Positions 1 to 10,164 of a stretch of 64,000 nucleotides of DNA are shown here, one piece after another. The first letter of the stretch is position 1. Every line of letters begins with the position of its first letter. The notes under the pieces were generated by a model. It saw only the letters and a program-made list of their open reading frames with translations, was not told the origin of the DNA and searched no databases. Both the position numbers and the translations under genes were made by a program. The DNA lies in the NCBI GenBank assembly GCA_963210315.1, contig OY723249.1:744569-808568 (forward strand), written 5' to 3'. The stretch is from Rhynchopus euleeides (Eukaryota > Euglenozoa > Diplonemea > Diplonemida > Diplonemidae).

Positions 1-12
1 GGCTAGAGGGCA

Positions 13-1053
13 TCACCTCGGCAGGTTGACGTTCAGATCCACAGTCACCCTGCTCTGGCTTGGCGCTCCCGTCGTCGTCCCCTGTGAAGGCTGGCTTGAC
101 ATCATGTGCGCGACGTTCCGCTGGTGTGTCGTGGATGCATCAAGGTAGAGCTGCGGCGTCGATTCTCCGCGCCAGCCGAAATGCCTGCGGAGATCCATGG
201 TGGACGCGCCGCCATTGGCCGCTGCCAGCGCGGCGGAGCGTCTCATGCTGTGCCCGGTGTATCCCTCCGGGTCCTTTTCCAGGCACAGCGCAATCTTCCG
301 TGGCAGCCCGTAGAATTGGTTTCGCCCGATGGGCGAAGCGAGGAACGCGCTGCCGGCCTTGTTGATGCGTCTTGCGACAGGCCCCGTCACGAGGTCCGAC
401 AGAGAGAGGTGGGCCAGATGGGCCTTGAGGACGTCGTAGAACACAGCTTCTTCGTTCAGCATCTTGGGGACCACAAACGACCGTTCAATCGCGACGCTTC
501 CCTGCTTTGCACCGTAGAACTTCACGCTGATCTGCTCATCTTGGACGGTGATGTTTTCGATCGACAGGTTGCGGAGTTCAACGCAGCGCATCCCACCGAA
601 GAAGGCCAGCACCACAAGCGCACGATCCTGCTTGCTCGCCAGCGACCCGGTGCCCTTGTCCATGTAGTCCTGCAGTTCTTGAAAAGAGAAGGTTTTGGCT
701 TGTTTGGTGGTGTAGCCCTTTGTTTGATTCTTCACGTACTGGTGGAGGCGTGGCATCTTTGTCTTGATCATGTTCCCGTGGACAATCTTGACCTTGAAGT
801 TGATGATGGAGTAGTAGTTCCAGATTGACGATGCGGCAGAACCCCCCTGCAGCTTGGCCTTGAGATAGCCCTTGATGTGCTTCTCGGAGTAGATTGTCTT
901 CATGGAACGAACCCGGGGAGCCTCCTCAGCGACGTACGCCTCGAAGTCAGTCAGTCGATCGGTGTATGCCTTCCTGCTGCGGACTGGCATGAGGTCACCG
1001 TCACTTGATGTGCTGCTGCTGCTGTCGCTGTCATGATCGGCGGCGCGGGGCAT
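13..1053 (-). CDS. Tyrosine recombinase, Crypton-like
   Basis: A single open frame of 346 residues. The first 25 or so residues are Asp/Ser-rich; a helical SAM-like DNA-binding region follows (about 26-115) and then the catalytic domain. Catalytic residues of the tyrosine recombinase family are all visible: Arg156 in GGMRCVEL, the His268-x-x-Arg271 pair in GHSMRR, the HFGW motif at 291-294, and the nucleophile Tyr303 in PQLYLDAS. The enzyme would cut and rejoin DNA through a phosphotyrosine link. No reverse transcriptase or other element gene is adjacent, so a Crypton-type DNA transposon fits better than a tyrosine-recombinase retroelement. It lies next to a cluster of palindromes at 1.1-1.7 kb that could be element ends or unrelated insertions. 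The frame looks intact, so this is either a recent copy or one under selection. Element boundaries cannot be fixed because the stop lies 12 bp from the window edge. Confidence 0.85.
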   Translation of the reverse strand: MPRAADHDSDSSSSTSSDGDLMPVRSRKAYTDRLTDFEAYVAEEAPRVRSMKTIYSEKHIKGYLKAKLQGGSAASSIWNYYSIINFKVKIVHGNMIKTKMPRLHQYVKNQTKGYTTKQAKTFSFQELQDYMDKGTGSLASKQDRALVVLAFFGGMRCVELRNLSIENITVQDEQISVKFYGAKQGSVAIERSFVVPKMLNEEAVFYDVLKAHLAHLSLSDLVTGPVARRINKAGSAFLASPIGRNQFYGLPRKIALCLEKDPEGYTGHSMRRSAALAAANGGASTMDLRRHFGWRGESTPQLYLDASTTHQRNVAHMMSSQPSQGTTTGAPSQSRVTVDLNVNLPR

Positions 1054-1138
1054 GATGTGTGTGATGTTGCGTGATCTGTGGAGGTTGTGGCTCTGGTACT
1101 ACGGAGGCTTTCTGCAGGTAACCGATTATAATGGTTTC

Positions 1139-1172
1139 AGGACCGTTAACAAACTACCATATAACCGGTCCT
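1139..1172. repeat. Short inverted repeat upstream of recombinase gene
   Basis: AGGACCG at 1139-1145 pairs with CGGTCCT at the end of this stretch, with TTA/TAA continuing the pairing inward around a short AT-rich loop. It lies about 90 bp upstream of the recombinase start, so it could be a regulatory or recombination site; nothing more can be said from sequence alone. Confidence 0.4.
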
Positions 1173-1198
1173 AATTGAGTACTTTCTGGATTTCGGGA

Positions 1199-1322
1199 AA
1201 TTACGTCCCCTCAGCAAGGTACTCGGGTGTTTTTGTTCCCCTCGGGAAGGCCCTCGGGCTTCGCCCTCGGGCCTTCCCTCGGGGAACAAAACACCCTCGG
1301 ACCTTGCTTCGGGGACGTAATT
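1199..1322. repeat. 124-bp near-perfect palindrome
   Basis: Two arms of about 60 bases, beginning AATTACGTCCCC and ending GGGGACGTAATT, pair almost completely around a short TTCGCCC centre, with a few mismatches. Such a structure can extrude as a cruciform. It resembles the core of a foldback MITE, but no flanking target duplication is clear. Confidence 0.75.
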
Positions 1323-1404
1323 ACCCTCAATCCATAAAGTACTTTATTATTACCGGTAATAAATAGCTATGGAACGCTGGTGGGTTGGCGTTCCAGATTT
1401 TTTT

Positions 1405-1572
1405 CGTTCCACAATATTTACAGGGCTTTCTGCGACTCGGGGACTTGGACCAGGTGATCGGACGGCATACAGAGTCCCTGACGGGACCTACTCGTGCACT
1501 TTTCGCGCGATTCCTGACGCAAGCCGTCCTCACCACCGAGTCCCCAACTGGCCCTGTAAATATTATGGAACG
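1405..1572. repeat. 168-bp foldback unit with 22-bp TIRs
   Basis: The left arm at 1405-1426 (CGTTCCACAATATTTACAGG...) and right arm at 1551-1572 are reverse complements with one mismatch. The interior is GC-rich non-coding DNA. It overlaps by 2 bp the next hairpin, whose arms share the same ATATT..GGAACG sequence, so the two probably belong to one repeat family. Confidence 0.65.
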
Positions 1573-1625
1573 TAAATATTATGGAACGGACCGGCCAAAA
1601 ATGGGCCCGTTCCATAATATTTACG
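1571..1625. repeat. Perfect 19-bp-arm hairpin
   Basis: The arms 1571-1589 and 1607-1625 are perfect reverse complements with a 17-bp loop. The arm sequence matches the ends of the preceding 168-bp foldback unit. Confidence 0.7.
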
Positions 1626-1690
1626 TATACGGTATGTAAATCCAGATTTACATATGTAAATTCCGATTTACATATGTAAAATCCGGCGAT
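1626..1690. repeat. Tandem TTACATATGTAA-type palindromes
   Basis: Several copies of a TTACATATGTAA-like palindrome separated by short spacers such as TCCGA. A second array of the same motif lies at about 3428-3515. These AT-rich islands stand out in GC-rich DNA. Confidence 0.6.
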
Positions 1691-2390
1691 TTATAGGGGG
1701 ACCCTTTTCGATTTTTTTTTCCGGGGTGGGTCTATTTTGGACGTTTGAGGCCGATTTCGAAGGAATTTTTGAGTTTTGAGCCTATTTTGGGCCCTAAAAC
1801 GCGTTAAAACCGGTCCCGAAAATGGCTGATTTTTGGCCTTGGCCAAATCTCGCCCAAAATATTGACCCAAAATTTTCTGGGACGAAAATCGGGCCCTGGT
1901 GGTCTGGAACTGTCCATTTTCGAAGACAGTCGTGAGAAAATCTCGAGTTTCCGCCCCGAGTTCCCTCATGCGACCCCAAAAATCAAGCAAATGAGGGTTG
2001 CCTCCAAATCGGGGTTGTGGGGAGAAAATCGGCCAAATGAGGTTCGGGTCGTCTGTTGTGCGAAATTCAGACAAAACTCAAGTATTCAAACGCTATACCT
2101 ACCCCAACCGCAACCCCACCCCCTGCCTTCTGCCCCCCCCACCCCTGTGCAAGGTCATGTGCCCCGTCCCATCGCGTGTTGCCTTGATTGTTGCAGATTT
2201 TCAAATTGGGAAATTTCAGGTGACCCGATGATAGGGATGTACCCCGAGGGTCTACCTGCAGGGATCCACTTTTTGCTATGCCTGCATTGCTGCTGTTTGC
2301 GCTTCTCGCCTCCACACACCACCCTGGGGGGAGGGACAGAGGGCGGAGGGGGCTACACACTTACACAACCGATTCGGTCAAACAATGCCA
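1691..2390. other. Non-coding repeat-derived stretch
   Basis: No convincing gene. About 1692-1785 is the diverged reverse complement of 6128-6220, sharing the runs CCCTTTTCGATTTTTTTT and TTCGAAGGAATTTTTGAG. The rest is rich in TTTTGGCC and CCAAAA motifs and looks like old repeat DNA. Confidence 0.5.
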
Positions 2391-3600
2391 CGTCATCCCC
2401 ATTGGGGTCCTGGACCGCGGCGTCTCTCCCAGCGAATTGGTGTCGTCATCAGGCAGGCTAAGTAGTTGTCTACACAGGACATTGGTTTTAAGGGGGGTCT
2501 GAGTTCTGCGGAACTGGCTTCAAGGGACGCCCCCTCGTAATGACTGGGTGGATGGAGCCAAGTAATACCAGGTGGTCGGACACCGGAACTCTCGGCATTT
2601 ATTAGTCGCGGGAACTGTGTCCGTGTGGTAGGTGACCCCTTCCGATTCCACTGATTCCACTCTTGAACATGTAGTGTTGAAAGATACTTGGTGTTCTGAT
2701 GTTTTACAGGGTACTTGACAAAGGAAAGAGGGTGGTCAGTCTTGTGATCCACCCTGAATCCTTCCTGTGAGCAGCAGATCCACAACACCTTGACTTCTTT
2801 CAGCGGCTGTATTGATATTGCCTGACACAGCAAACATGATTCAATTGGAGGAACAAGCCTCGTACACCAGCGGCCCAAAAGGTGGATTTCATGTATGGTT
2901 TTAGGATTTCCCTTATTACTGATGGTGTAGAGACTACAAAGCCTGACCTGATGACGCCGCCATGAACCTGGGAGACACGCCGCGTGAGAAGGGACCTCGG
3001 TGCGGGGTGGCGTGAAGATCCTGCCTGAGTGCCCTCGTCGGGACCCGCGGTAAACCGTGGCGTTCCCCCCGAGGCAAGTCCAGGACGAAGGTTGCAGATA
3101 ACCGCTGCACCTCTTCGTCCGAAAGGAGCTCACAGGATAGGGGAACTGCCCACACCCCACTCACGACAGTGTATCCGAAAGGTGCACTGCGCGTGTGGTG
3201 GCGGTGTCGGGTCCAGACCCACCTCGTTCCCCCATGCCCGTCAGTTGTTGCCCCTCCAGGGGTGGCTGCTGTCTGGCATGGGGGGCGCCCTCCCTGCCTT
3301 GCAAGGGAAAATGTAGAACGGCATGCTGCCCGTTTCTTCATTTTTCACCTTGCCTGGTGGGGGGGGAACCTCTCACGAGGCAAAAAAGAGGAACGGCATG
3401 CTGCCCGTTCGCTCATTTTTGCCTCGGGGGTACATATGCAACCTCCGGATTTACATATGTAAGCTCCGGATTTTACATATGTAAACTCCAAAATTTACAT
3501 ATGTAAATCGGAAAATTTTGATATGCAAAAATTTGATTAGCAAAATGATATGCATTTTCTGCATAAGACCACCGTGTGGGGGGGACAAACCCCAAAATTG
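2391..3600. other. Unassigned stretch, possible exon on minus strand
   Basis: Long open frames exist on the minus strand (2393-3160 and 2934-3341), overlapping in different frames, so at most one is real. The frame at 2934-3341 has a more protein-like segment, CELLSDEEVQRLSATFVLDL, near its middle, but neither frame has a recognisable domain. The right end, 3428-3515, carries the second array of TTACATATGTAA palindromes. I cannot assign a function; this may be a decayed element. Confidence 0.25.
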
Positions 3601-3618
3601 GTCCTGGGCACGACCTTA

Positions 3619-4243
3619 GGTCCTGGGCACGACCTTAAACTACCTAAGACCTAGGGAAGTCGTAAAACTCAACCCCACACCCCGAGGGCTCCCCCAGGCT
3701 GGTCCGCCTGGGCAACGGGGTCCCAGTGCATAGCACGGAGCACTGGGACAAAAGAGGGTCCGCCTTTTTCCGTCAACTCTGACATGGGGAGGGACAGCTG
3801 GAGCCACTGGCGGGGTGCTGTGTTGACTTCAGGGGGCTCCCAATGTGCTTCGGCACACCGGGTTCTTGGCCTGCGGCGGCATGGTAGTCGGTCAGAGAGG
3901 CCAGCGCTTGGTCGGGGACTACTCAGAGAGGGCGTGTGCGGACTTCAGGGGGCTCCCAACGTGCATCTGCACACCGGGTTCTTGGCCTGCGGACGTAGAT
4001 TGCCTAAAGGTTTAGAAACCGGCCGAGCCCGTGGGGGTGACGAACGTACTGCCGGCCCGGGATTGTCAAGGTTCTTTCCCCAGATGGCTCACCAGTACCA
4101 CCAAACCACACGGAGAGCAAAACCGCCGGGGAGGGGGTGGGGGAAGGTGGGAAGGGCGGCATGCCGAACTACAGCAAGGATGGCCAACAATGCGATCACT
4201 GCAAACAAGGCATGGGACACAAGAGGGAAAAAAAAAAAAAAAA
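3619..4243. repeat. 625-bp tandem repeat, copy 1
   Basis: It begins GGTCCTGGGCACGACCTTAA and ends in an A-tract of about 16 bases at 4228-4243. Copy 2 follows with no gap and differs by A-tract length and very few substitutions. An extra 19-base start of the unit lies just upstream at 3600-3618. The 3'-terminal A-tract suggests a retroposed unit; the near-identity suggests a very recent tandem duplication. An open frame (3784-4263) is present but has no recognisable domain. Confidence 0.85.
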
Positions 4244-4863
4244 GGTCCTGGGCACGACCTTAAACTACCTAAGACCTAGGGAAGTCGTAAAACTCAACCC
4301 CACACCCCGAGGGCTCCCCCAGGCTGGTCCGCCTGGGCAACGGGGTCCCAGTGCATAGCACGGAGCACTGGGACAAAAGAGGGTCCGCCTTTTTCCGTCA
4401 ACTCTGACATGGGGAGGGACAGCTGGAGCCACTGGCGGGGTGCTGTGTTGACTTCAGGGGGCTCCCAACGTGCTTCGGCACACCGGGTTCTTGGCCTGCG
4501 GCGGCATGGTAGTCGGTCAGAGAGGCCAGCGCTTGGTCGGGGACTACTCAGAGAGGGCGTGTGCGGACTTCAGGGGGCTCCCAACGTGCATCTGCACACC
4601 GGGTTCTTGGCCTGCGGACGTAGATTGCCTAAAGGTTTAGAAACCGGCCGAGCCCGTGGGGGTGACGAACGTACTGCCGGCCCGGGATTGTCAAGGTTCT
4701 TTCCCCAGATGGCTCACCAGTACCACCAAACCACACGGAGAGCAAAACCGCCGGGGAGGGGGTGGGGGAAGGTGGGAAGGGCGGCATGCCGAACTACAGC
4801 AAGGATGGCCAACAATGCGATCACTGCAAACAAGGCATGGGACACAAGAGGGAAAAAAAAAAA
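4244..4863. repeat. 625-bp tandem repeat, copy 2
   Basis: Second near-identical unit with a shorter A-tract (about 11 bases, 4853-4863). It is followed directly by a diverged third start, GGTCCTGGGTAAGACG, at 4864, so the array continues into the next repeat block. Confidence 0.85.
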
Positions 4864-5124
4864 GGTCCTGGGTAAGACGTTAAACTGCCTGGGGGGGCCG
4901 TCCCCGGACCATGACGGGTGCCTGCACCAGGAGTCTAGCACGGCCGTGGTCCAGGGCATGACCGAAAACTGCTTGGGTACCGAGGCTCCCCAGACCAGGA
5001 AGGGTGGAGACACCTGGAGTCTAAATAGTCACACCACGTCAGGCCAGACCTTCGCATTGCACTCCGCGAAGACTGCCACACAGCCGCGGGGCAGGTGTGC
5101 AGCCTGTGGAAAACCTCGTACAGA
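4864..5124. repeat. Dispersed repeat block, second copy at 59.2-59.5 kb
   Basis: This block is the reverse complement of about 59228-59490, sharing the TGGTCCGGGGACGG region, the C-run before GGCAGTTTAACGTCTTACCC, and the CAGGTGTGCAGCCTGTGGA end. Similarity stops near 5124, exactly where the next repeat (the TIR of the foldback element) begins, so two repeats abut here. Confidence 0.75.
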
Positions 5125-5592
5125 AAAGGGTCGGCGACCGCCCGCCCCCAGTCTGAGAGGCATCAGCCGAATCTCGGTGGAGGCGGGCACAAAACAAAAG
5201 GGAGAGTCGTCACTGTGCATATCAGCACGGTCCCGCCCTCTGTGCCAGACCAACACAACACCAAAGGAAAAGAGGAAGAGGCGACGTAAGGCAATGCCTC
5301 CGTGCGGCCAGGAGAACACGAAATAGCGACCCCCTCAACGGGGAATGCTACGAGCACGGCCAAAAATCGTTCAATCGTTCAAATTCCACTTTCCCTCGGA
5401 GGGCATTTTTGGGTCAAAAAAATATGAAAAACCAGTCCAGAATGTGTCGGAACCCGGATATACCCCCACTACAACATGATCTGTGGCCTTGTTACCCTCT
5501 CAGACCCCATCCTAATTTAAATAGCCTTTGTCAAGTCACTCTAAACACGGCTAGTGTTGGAATGGCCCATCATGTAATGGTTCAGGGCTGTT

Positions 5593-5732
5593 GATGGATG
5601 GTCTGTCAAGCGTGGGTGTTGGTGGCTGGTCAGATGGTACAGTCCTCTTGATGGATGGTCTGTCAAGCGTGGGTGAACGGTGGGTGAACGGTGCGTGGGT
5701 GAAGATGGATGGTCTGTCAAGCGTGGGTGAAC
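5593..5732 (+). repeat. Minisatellite, three ~26-bp units
   Basis: Three copies of GATGGATGGTCTGTCAAGCG followed by TGGGTG, at unequal spacing. A CATGGCCCATCAGGGA direct repeat (5735 and 5770) follows it. No coding function is suggested. Confidence 0.7.
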
Positions 5733-5875
5733 CCATGGCCCATCAGGGATTGCTTTTCAGAGCGGGGTTCATGGCCCATCAGGGAATGTTGTGAAGGTCA
5801 TTAAAGATTTCCCCGGAGCCAAGCTCGCTGGTGGTACCTCGACGGAAGCTTTTTGTTGCATCTCTGCGGCGGCCG

Positions 5876-6006
5876 TGTTTGACTGGTGCTTGCAGTACGC
5901 GGTGGCGGGCGGACCGGGCCGGCCGCGCTTCGCGCGGACGGGGGCGCTTCGCGCCCCCTCCGGCCCGGTCCGCCCGCCACCGCGTACTGCAAGCACCAGT
6001 CAAACA
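5876..6006. repeat. 131-bp palindrome with 47-bp arms
   Basis: TGTTTGACTGGTGCTTGCAG at the left end is matched by CTGCAAGCACCAGTCAAACA at the right end, and pairing continues for about 47 bases. The loop itself contains two smaller palindromes, CCGCGCTTCGCGCGG and GGGGCGCTTCGCGCCCC. It is nested in the larger foldback element and may be a separate insertion. Confidence 0.85.
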
Positions 6007-6619
6007 AGACTGCCAACACATTAGGCATTGGTGGTCAAAACTACGAACCAACTTCCAAGCCCGACCAAGTCTGGAGGAGTCACAGAGGGGTCCGGGGGAA
6101 AAACCTGAGTGACGCGTTTAATTGCACAAAATGAGCTCAAAACTCAAAAATTCCTTCGAAATCGGGCTCAAAAGTGAAAAATAGGGTTTTCCGAAAAAAA
6201 AATCGAAAAGGTCCCCTGAGCAGAAGCCGGATTATTGGTGTGAAAAAAGGGGAAAAATGGGGGAATTTCCGGGTTTCCGGTCCGGCCGGCCGGGCGGCTC
6301 CAGCCCGCATTCACCCATTTGAACGATTTTTGAACGATTTTTGGCCGTGCTCGTAGCATTCCCCGTTGAGGGGGTCGCTATTTCGTGTTCTCCTGGCCGC
6401 ACGGAGGCATTGCCTTACGTCGCCTCTTCCTCTTTTCCTTTGGTGGTGTGTTGGTCTGGCACAGAGAGCGGGACCGTGCTGATATGCACAGTGACGACTC
6501 TCCCTTTTGTTTTGTGCCCGCCTCCACCGAGATTCGGCTGATGCCTCTCAGACTGGGGGCGGGCGGTCGCCGACGCTGACGCGCCTGGCGGCCTGTGGAA
6601 AGTGACGTGGGGCTGGGAT

Positions 6620-6642
6620 GGGGGGGGGGGGGGGGGGGGGGG
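6620..6642. repeat. Poly(G) tract
   Basis: An uninterrupted G run of about 23 bases in the 3' flank of the LINE. Similar runs occur throughout the intergenic DNA of this window. Confidence 0.9.
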
Positions 6643-6691
6643 TGCTGGGAGGTCGGGCCGAAGCCCTTGTTCTCTGATGATGTTATTTGGT

Positions 6692-9600
6692 TCACGCGTT
6701 CAGGTAGTCCTTCTCGCCGTGCTCCGTTACCCCTGCCTCGGCCAGGTAGCGCAGCGCCTCCTTGCAGTTGTGCAACAGCAGGTTGTGCACGTTTGTGGCT
6801 GTGAGGTGGTGTCGGGCCGACGCTGTCGCGGGGCAGCCGAAGAAGAGGTGCTTCAGTGAGACCCCAGGCGGGGGGTGGCCCGGCGCATGCTTCAGGCAGG
6901 GTTGGCAAGGTGGTTGTGCCGTGCCCGGGATGTCGTGGTCGTAGACCAGGCGGTGGTGGTCGGCCCGGAGTCGGCGGATGGTGGTTTCCCCTAAGCGGGT
7001 GAGTCCCTCCATGCGGAGGTCGGGGCGTTGCAGTCGCGTCTCCCCGATTCCCGAACGGTACGCGTACACGCTGTCCGTGCGGGGCACCGTTGCGTCGTTG
7101 TAGATGTGTCGGCGGAGGACGACACGAGCCGACGCGAGGCTAACCGGTTCCATCTGCGGCCGGAAGGCACCGATTTGCGCCTGTTTGTCAGCGAGTTCGT
7201 TCCCTGCTACCCCAACGTGTGACGGGATGTAGCGGAGGTGGGTGGTGACATCGTGGGTTTGGGCGAGCTCGTTCAACCACCTCCAGATGTCCCATTCGGT
7301 GGATCCTCTCGCTCGCTGCGGGCCGCTCAGCAGCGCGTTCAGTGCGCTCTGCGAGTCTGTGAGGATGGCGATCGTTTCGCCTGGGGATACCAGGGTGCAT
7401 AGGTGAGCGAGGGATTCTCTGATGGCCACCAGCTCCGCCTGGTAGCTGATGCAGCGGAGTCCTGCCGGCCAGGCGAGCTTTTTCCTGAGGCGGCCCTCCG
7501 GCATGCTGTACACCGCTGCTCCTGCGCCGCCCTGCTGTTGCCGCGATGTGGAGTTGGAGACTGACCCGTCGGTGTACACATGCCAGGCGCATGTCGGGAG
7601 GGCCTGGATGGTCTGCTCTGCCAGGTCCCGGAGGGTGTCTTTCGGGGTGGCGGCCTTTGGGGCGGTGAGCCCCGGCAGCGTCGCCAGGATGTGTACTCGT
7701 GGCAGCACCAGGTTCCATTCCCAGGGGGGGATGGGGTGTGCTGCATGCAGGGGGGCCAGCAGGGGGGTGCGCCCGTCGACCTTCGAGGATTTCACCAGAC
7801 TCCGTGCCTGATGTAGCCAGCTGCCTCCCGTGTTCCCGGTGTTTAGTTGCGCCCGGTATCCTGGGGAGTGGGGCACGCGGCGGAAGCGTTCGTGGTCTGT
7901 GCACACCGCGACCTTGAAGTCGAGGTCGAGGTCTCGCAGGTGTGATTCCCAGAGGAGCTTTGCCGTGCTGGTGTTCTTCATACAGCCCGTGATGATCAGG
8001 GCTGCCATGCGGTGGACATCTCGCAGGCGTTTGAGGTTCTTCGTGGACAGGCCAGGGGTGTAGACGCTGGCGGCGTACATCAGGATGGGGTAGACATATG
8101 TCAGGTAGGCCTGGCGCAGCGTGTCTCCACTTGAGCCCCAGTCAGTGCCTGCAAACATACGCAGAATGCTCAGGCGTCGCATGCAGGTGGTCACGACGTG
8201 GTCGACGTGGTCTGTCATCGTGTGGCAGGCATCGATGTAGACCCCGAGGTACTTCGCTGTCGATTCGTGCTGGAGGGGGGTGCCGTCTGGGAGCTCCATG
8301 CGTCTGTGCTCGCCCAACGCTGCGGGCGTCGTTCCCATCAGCGTGTAGCAGCACTTACTGGGGGAGAGCTGCAGCCCGTGGAGTGGGATTTCGGCGGCGA
8401 GTGTGGATATGACGCCCTGTGCGGTGCTTAGGGCTTCAGTGTAGTTGTCCCCGACGACGAGTACTGCGATGTCATCTGCGAACACCGCTGGGTGGATGTT
8501 AGGGGAGGCGGTGATGGCTCGAGATACATCGTCCATCACGCAGTTGAAGAGCAGGGGCGAGAGCACTGTTCCCTGCGGGACCCCGTTGTTGAAGTCGTAG
8601 TAGTCGCTTCTTACCCCGTGCACCTGTGCGGCGGCTCGGCGGTTGCTGAGGTAGTTGTGTAGCCATCTGGTGAATTTCGGGGGGAAGCCCTTCCGTCTGA
8701 CACTGTTGATGACTGCGTGCTTGCTGACCTTGTCGAAGGCTTTCTCGAGGTCGAAGTACAGGGTGACAGCTGCCTTTCCGGAGGAGAGGGCGTCCGTCGC
8801 TGTTTGGGTGATGTAGGCTAGTTGGTCGGTTGTCGATCTCAGCCGCTGGAACCCTGCCTGGTTCGCGCAGTGCCCCTCCACCTGTGGGTAGGCGTCGTCG
8901 AGCATGAGCTGCTCCATGCGCCTCTTCACCATTTTTTCTAGCACCTTGCACGCTGTGCTGGTGAGCGCGATTGGTCGGTACGAGGACGCTGCCGTTGCTG
9001 GCTTCCCCGGTTTCAGGATCGGGATGATGACTGCTCGTGTCCACGCGTCGGGGAGGATGCCGCTGTTCCACGACAGGTTGAGCACATGCAGGAGTCCCTG
9101 CCGTGCCTGGGGGCCCAGATGCATCAGCAGCTCGTTGTTGAGGTCGTCAGGCCCTGGGGATTTCCGCTCCTGCAGTTCGGATAGAGCCGCGTTCAGCTCC
9201 TCTTTGGAGAAGTCGTCTTCGGCAGCTGAGAGCTCGGGGGGTGTCTGGTCATTCGCATGCTGCGGGGTGTGTGCTGCTTGTGGCTGTTGGTCGCTTCCTT
9301 CGCTGATCTTGGCGTAGTGGCTGCAGAGGAGGTCCGCCTTAGCTTTGGGGTCGGTCACCGGGACCCCTCCGTCGACAAGTGGGAAGGCAGCCTGTTGGAT
9401 TTTGCGGCCGTCGAGTTCTCGCACAAGCCGGAAGGTGGCGCCGAGGTCGCTGCTGGTGCTCGCGGCCTGGCACCTGGTTTCCCAGGTTGTGCGCTTTGCT
9501 TCGAGGACGGCGTTGGTGGCGTCGGTGGTCAGCTTGTCCAGCTTGTCGTAGTCGTCCTGGGACAGGTGTGCGGTCTGGGCGTGTCTGCGCGATTCCTCGT

Positions 9601-10160
9601 TCCGCGCCCGTATCGCACGTTTCACCTTGCTTGTGAACCACCGCTTGCGGGGGCGAGAGCTTCGCTTCGTCGGGATGTGTTTGGCTGCGACCGTGCGTAC
9701 CAGTCCCAGCCACTTGTGGAAGGATTCCTTCGGGTCATTCCACTTCGTCACTTTGCGTGACAGCCGTTCCAGCTCCTCAGTGAATGCGGGCCAGTCTGCC
9801 GCTGCCCAGTTCCATAGTTGGCGGGCTTTGGCTGCCGGGTGTGTGGCTGCAGCTGGCGTTCGTGCAAAGGGGACGGTGTATTGTATGGCGAAGTGATCGG
9901 ACTGCCACTGGTCTAGGGTATTCCAGGTGACCTCCCCCAGCTCGTAGTGGGCGAAGACAATGTCCGGCGAGGACTTGGAGTCGCGGCGCATGCGTGTGGG
10001 GTGGTCAGGGTCGTTGCACAGCGACATGCCGTTGAGGAGGGACCAGTGGTACAGGTCTGTTCCCTTGTCGTCGCAGCGCGCATGTTTATCCCAGGCACGG
10101 TTGTGGATGTTGAAGTCGCCGGCGATGATGGACTCCGGCGTGTGTGGTAGCAGGGATGTA
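6692..10160 (-). mobile_element. 5'-truncated I-group LINE (EN-RT-RNase H)
   Basis: One open frame of about 1,150 codons runs from near 10160 to the stop at 6692. It starts inside the AP endonuclease (GDFNIHNRAWD near 10115, then SPDIVF and SDHFAI), followed by a spacer, a reverse transcriptase (YFDLEKAFDKV, GVPQGTVLSPLLFN, VFADDIAVLV near 8475), an RNase H domain (YTDGSVSNS near 7578, later ILTDSQSALNAL and the His/Asp end IPSHVGVAGNELAD), and a Cys/His knuckle (CQPCLKH...FFGC near 6880). The N-terminal half of the endonuclease and any ORF1 are missing, as in a normal 5' truncation during target-primed reverse transcription. The RNase H domain points to the I superfamily. The remaining frame has no visible break, so insertion is fairly recent. 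No poly(A) tail is visible; a G-tract lies just past the 3' end. Confidence 0.9.
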
Positions 10161-10164
10161 GAGA

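Larger units (their letters stand above)
5126..6575. mobile_element. 1.45-kb foldback element with ~249-bp TIRs
   Basis: The left arm at about 5126-5373 and right arm at about 6327-6575 are reverse complements over almost their whole length, including the palindromic turn near CCAAAAATCGTTCAA. The interior holds a short minisatellite (GATGGATGGTCTGTCAAGCG units near 5593, 5650 and 5705), a 131-bp palindrome at 5876-6006, and a segment related to 1692-1785. No transposase gene lies inside, so this is a non-autonomous foldback or large MITE. A target duplication was not identified. A LINE lies directly to its right. Confidence 0.7.

Noticed and set aside
2393-3160. 255-codon minus-strand frame as a gene
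   Set aside because: No domain, and overlaps another frame that looks at least as protein-like. Not enough to call.
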